This document shows, piece by piece, positions 5,041 through 6,409 of a DNA stretch of 6,409 nucleotides (position 1 is the stretch's first letter; each line of letters opens with the position of its first letter). The notes under the pieces are model-generated. The model saw only the letters and a list, made by a program, of their open reading frames with translations. It was not told the DNA's origin and did no database searches. A program made the position numbers and the translations under genes. The stretch is from an uncultured Collinsella sp. (GTDB lineage: Bacteria; Actinomycetota; Coriobacteriia; Coriobacteriales; Coriobacteriaceae), in contig CABQJJ010000089.1 of NCBI GenBank assembly GCA_902464485.1, positions 1-6,409 of the forward strand, in the 5' to 3' direction.

Positions 5041-5379
5041 ATGGCGGGCAAAGGTCGTGCGAGTGTTAACGATATGAAGCGTGTCGAGGTGCTGGTGCTG
5101 ATGGAGATAGCTCGGCAATCCGAAGGCGATGGGGAGCTGTACGGCTTTTCACGTAAAGCGCTCGCCGGGTGCGTGGGGGTGTCTCCGTATCGCGCGCGTG
5201 CCGCACTCGAACGCCTGGATACTGAAGGACTCATTGAGGTCGTTTCGCGTTATAGCGAGGATGGTGGACGGCTTGCAAATGGCATTTGCCTAACCGAGCG
5301 CGGACAATGGTATCTAAAAGGTCTACGCGCGGGAATGCTCGTTCAAGATATGCTTATAGCCGATGCATCCGACCGTTAA
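5041..5379 (+). CDS. Small winged helix-turn-helix DNA-binding protein
   Basis: A 112-residue protein from ATG 5041, or 130 residues from GTG 4987. Residues 11-30 form a helix (DMKRVEVLVLMEIARQ) before the DNA-binding unit. A helix-turn-helix fits residues 36-62 (FSRKALAGCVGVSPYRARAALERL and on), followed by a wing at about 64-87 with the hallmark LxxxGLI pattern and a TERGQWYL segment as in MarR/PadR-type winged helices. No ligand or catalytic domain is present, so it is probably a cytoplasmic transcription regulator, target unknown. I cannot assign a named family. Codon use is less biased than in the arc genes, with ATA and CTA present, suggesting low expression. It is a single-gene unit between two terminators, with a palindrome upstream that it might bind. 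The GTG start cannot be excluded. Confidence 0.75.
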   Translation: MAGKGRASVNDMKRVEVLVLMEIARQSEGDGELYGFSRKALAGCVGVSPYRARAALERLDTEGLIEVVSRYSEDGGRLANGICLTERGQWYLKGLRAGMLVQDMLIADASDR

Positions 5380-5402
5380 CTGACATTTACATTATTCTAA
5401 CG

Positions 5403-5431
5403 ACGCCGTCCGGTTATCTGGATGGCGTTTT
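5403..5431 (+). terminator. Rho-independent terminator after the winged-helix gene
   Basis: ACGCCGTCCGG (5403-5413) pairs with CTGGATGGCGT (5418-5428), including two G-U pairs, around a TTAT loop. The run TTTT (5428-5431) follows. It begins 23 bases after the stop codon and insulates pyrG. Confidence 0.8.
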
Positions 5432-5494
5432 GTTTCCAGTTGGAGAATTGCTTGGCCAAAATGGGAAAAGACGAGCCATTTGAAGCTGAAGTAT

Positions 5495-5500
5495 TACAAT
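5495..5500 (+). promoter_or_regulatory. Possible -10 box upstream of pyrG
   Basis: TACAAT lies 55 bases before the pyrG ATG. No acceptable -35 hexamer is seen 16-18 bases upstream. If used, transcription would start near 5507, which would place the first ATG of the leader ORF at 5499 outside the transcript. This is the best candidate in the spacer but weak. Confidence 0.3.
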
Positions 5501-5549
5501 GGAGACCCGTAAGATGTGTATGGACAACTTCTACGGGAAGCGCAGGTAA
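5499..5549 (+). CDS. Possible short leader ORF before pyrG
   Basis: ATG at 5499 reads METRKMCMDNFYGKRR and stops at TAA 5547-5549, 6 bases before the pyrG start codon. An internal ATG at 5514 would give MCMDNFYGKRR and has GGAG (5501-5504) 9 bases upstream as a plausible Shine-Dalgarno. Such a short frame can arise by chance, but its ribosome binding site is at least as good as that of pyrG itself. It could couple translation to pyrG or act as a regulatory leader peptide. The 5499 start lacks a clear ribosome binding site. Confidence 0.3.
   Translation: METRKMCMDNFYGKRR
5506..5537 (+). promoter_or_regulatory. Hairpin in the pyrG leader
   Basis: CCCGTA (5506-5511) pairs with TACGGG (5532-5537), extendable by two pairs past a bulged A, around a loop of about 15-20 bases. 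It overlaps the short leader ORF and ends 6 bases before the AGG of the pyrG ribosome binding site. No T-tract follows, so any control would act on translation or RNA stability rather than by termination. Confidence 0.35.
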
Positions 5550-5555
5550 CTCAAT

Positions 5556-6409
5556 ATGACCAAGCATGTGTTCGTAACCGGTGGCGTGGTTTCTTCTCTG
5601 GGCAAGGGCATTACCGCGGCCTCGCTGGGCCGTTTGCTCAAGTCGCGCGGCTACAAGGTAACGATGCAAAAGGCCGACCCGTATCTGAACGTCGACCCCG
5701 GCACCATGAGCCCGTTCCAGCATGGTGAGGTCTTTGTGACCGAGGACGGCTACGAGTCCGATCTGGACTTGGGCCACTACGAGCGCTTTATTGACGAGAA
5801 CCTGACCCGCGATTCTAACTTTACGACGGGCGCCATTTACAAGAGCCTGATTGCCCGCGAGCGTCGCGGTGACTTTTTGGGCGGCACCGTCCAGGTGATT
5901 CCGCACGTCACCAATGCCATTAAGGATAAGTTCCGCCGCATTGAGGAGCAGACTGGCTCCGACGTTGTCATTACCGAGCTGGGCGGTACGATCGGCGATA
6001 TCGAGTCGCAGCCGTTCGTCGAGGCTATCCGTCAATATCGCAAGGAGGCGGGCCCCGAGAACGTCTGCTACATCCACGTATCGCTCGTTCCCTATATCGC
6101 CGCCGCTCATGAGGTTAAGACCAAGCCGACGCAGCACTCCGTTAAGGAGCTCCGCAGCTTTGGCATCCAGCCCGACATTATTGTGCTGCGCTCCGACCAC
6201 CATATTGACGACGCTATTCGCGGCAAGATCGCAAGTTTCTGCGACGTCGACACCGACTGCGTCTTTACCAACGAGGACTGCGCGAGCATCTACGACGTGC
6301 CGCAGCTGCTCGCCGAACAGGACTTTGACCTGCGTATTTGCGAGCGCCTGGGCTTGGACCCGCGTGAGCGCGACATGAGCGAGTGGAACGAGTTCCTGCG
6401 CAAACAGAA
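5556..6409 (+). CDS. pyrG: CTP synthase, N-terminal part (cut by window end)
   Basis: The first 284 codons are present with no stop, covering the whole synthetase (amidoligase) domain. The glutaminase domain, which supplies ammonia from glutamine, lies beyond the window; the family is normally about 530-550 residues. The enzyme makes CTP from UTP, ATP and glutamine in the cytoplasm, the last step of pyrimidine nucleotide synthesis. Signatures are VTGGVVSSLGKGITAASLG at 7-25 with the ATP-binding loop, DLDLGHYERF at 69-78 with the metal-binding Asp, ITELGGTIGDIESQPF at 139-154 with the metal-binding Glu, and KTKPTQHSVKELR at 188-200 that contacts the nucleotide. The start is set by family alignment (TKHVFVTGG) and a modest AGG at 5544-5546, 9 bases upstream. 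Confidence 0.97.
   Translation, partial: MTKHVFVTGGVVSSLGKGITAASLGRLLKSRGYKVTMQKADPYLNVDPGTMSPFQHGEVFVTEDGYESDLDLGHYERFIDENLTRDSNFTTGAIYKSLIARERRGDFLGGTVQVIPHVTNAIKDKFRRIEEQTGSDVVITELGGTIGDIESQPFVEAIRQYRKEAGPENVCYIHVSLVPYIAAAHEVKTKPTQHSVKELRSFGIQPDIIVLRSDHHIDDAIRGKIASFCDVDTDCVFTNEDCASIYDVPQLLAEQDFDLRICERLGLDPRERDMSEWNEFLRKQ

Noticed and set aside
5397..6203. A 268-codon minus-strand frame opposite pyrG
   Set aside because: It overlaps conserved CTP synthase sequence and the upstream terminator, and the translation matches no family I recognise.

Overview
The window looks like a chromosomal segment of a fairly GC-rich, fermentative, arginine-degrading bacterium. My best guess is an anaerobic actinobacterium of the Coriobacteriia, something like Collinsella. 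This rests on overall protein style, strongly C/G-ending codons in the arc genes, and the combination of an arginine deiminase (ADI) operon, a DUF1846 protein and pyrG. It is an inference, not a database result. All recognisable genes lie on the + strand.

Region 1 (1-2787) is the arginine deiminase pathway. It holds the last codons of arcA (arginine deiminase, with its catalytic Cys), complete arcB (catabolic ornithine carbamoyltransferase) and a complete YfcC/DcuC-family carrier in the position of the arginine/ornithine antiporter ArcD. Together they import arginine, split it to citrulline and then to ornithine plus carbamoyl phosphate, and export ornithine. The ATP-yielding carbamate kinase (arcC) is not downstream, so it must be upstream of arcA or elsewhere. 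The spacers carry RNA structure: two hairpins between arcA and arcB, a strong terminator-like hairpin after arcB, and a second long hairpin just before the arcD ribosome binding site.

Region 2 (2788-3286) is about 500 bases with no credible gene. It begins with a dense run of hairpins, some mutually exclusive, ending in a terminator (2890-2920). A perfect 10-bp hairpin follows, then a repeat-rich stretch: a long inverted repeat (about 2970-3067) whose right arm is repeated directly and imperfectly at 3122-3168. A TATAAT box at 3266 serves the next gene.

Region 3 (3311-4850) is a full-length DUF1846/UPF0371 protein of unknown function, a single-gene unit closed by a textbook terminator.

Region 4 (4851-5431) holds a small winged-helix DNA-binding protein. 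Its leader contains a 16-bp near-palindrome and a possible 13-codon upstream ORF whose stop overlaps an alternative GTG start. A terminator follows.

Region 5 (5432-6409) is the first 284 codons of pyrG (CTP synthase), cut by the window end. A possible 11- or 16-codon leader ORF and a small hairpin stand immediately before it.

No rRNA, tRNA, CRISPR array, transposase or phage gene was seen. The most interesting material is non-coding: the structured arcD 3' region, the intergenic repeat element, and the two candidate leader ORFs.
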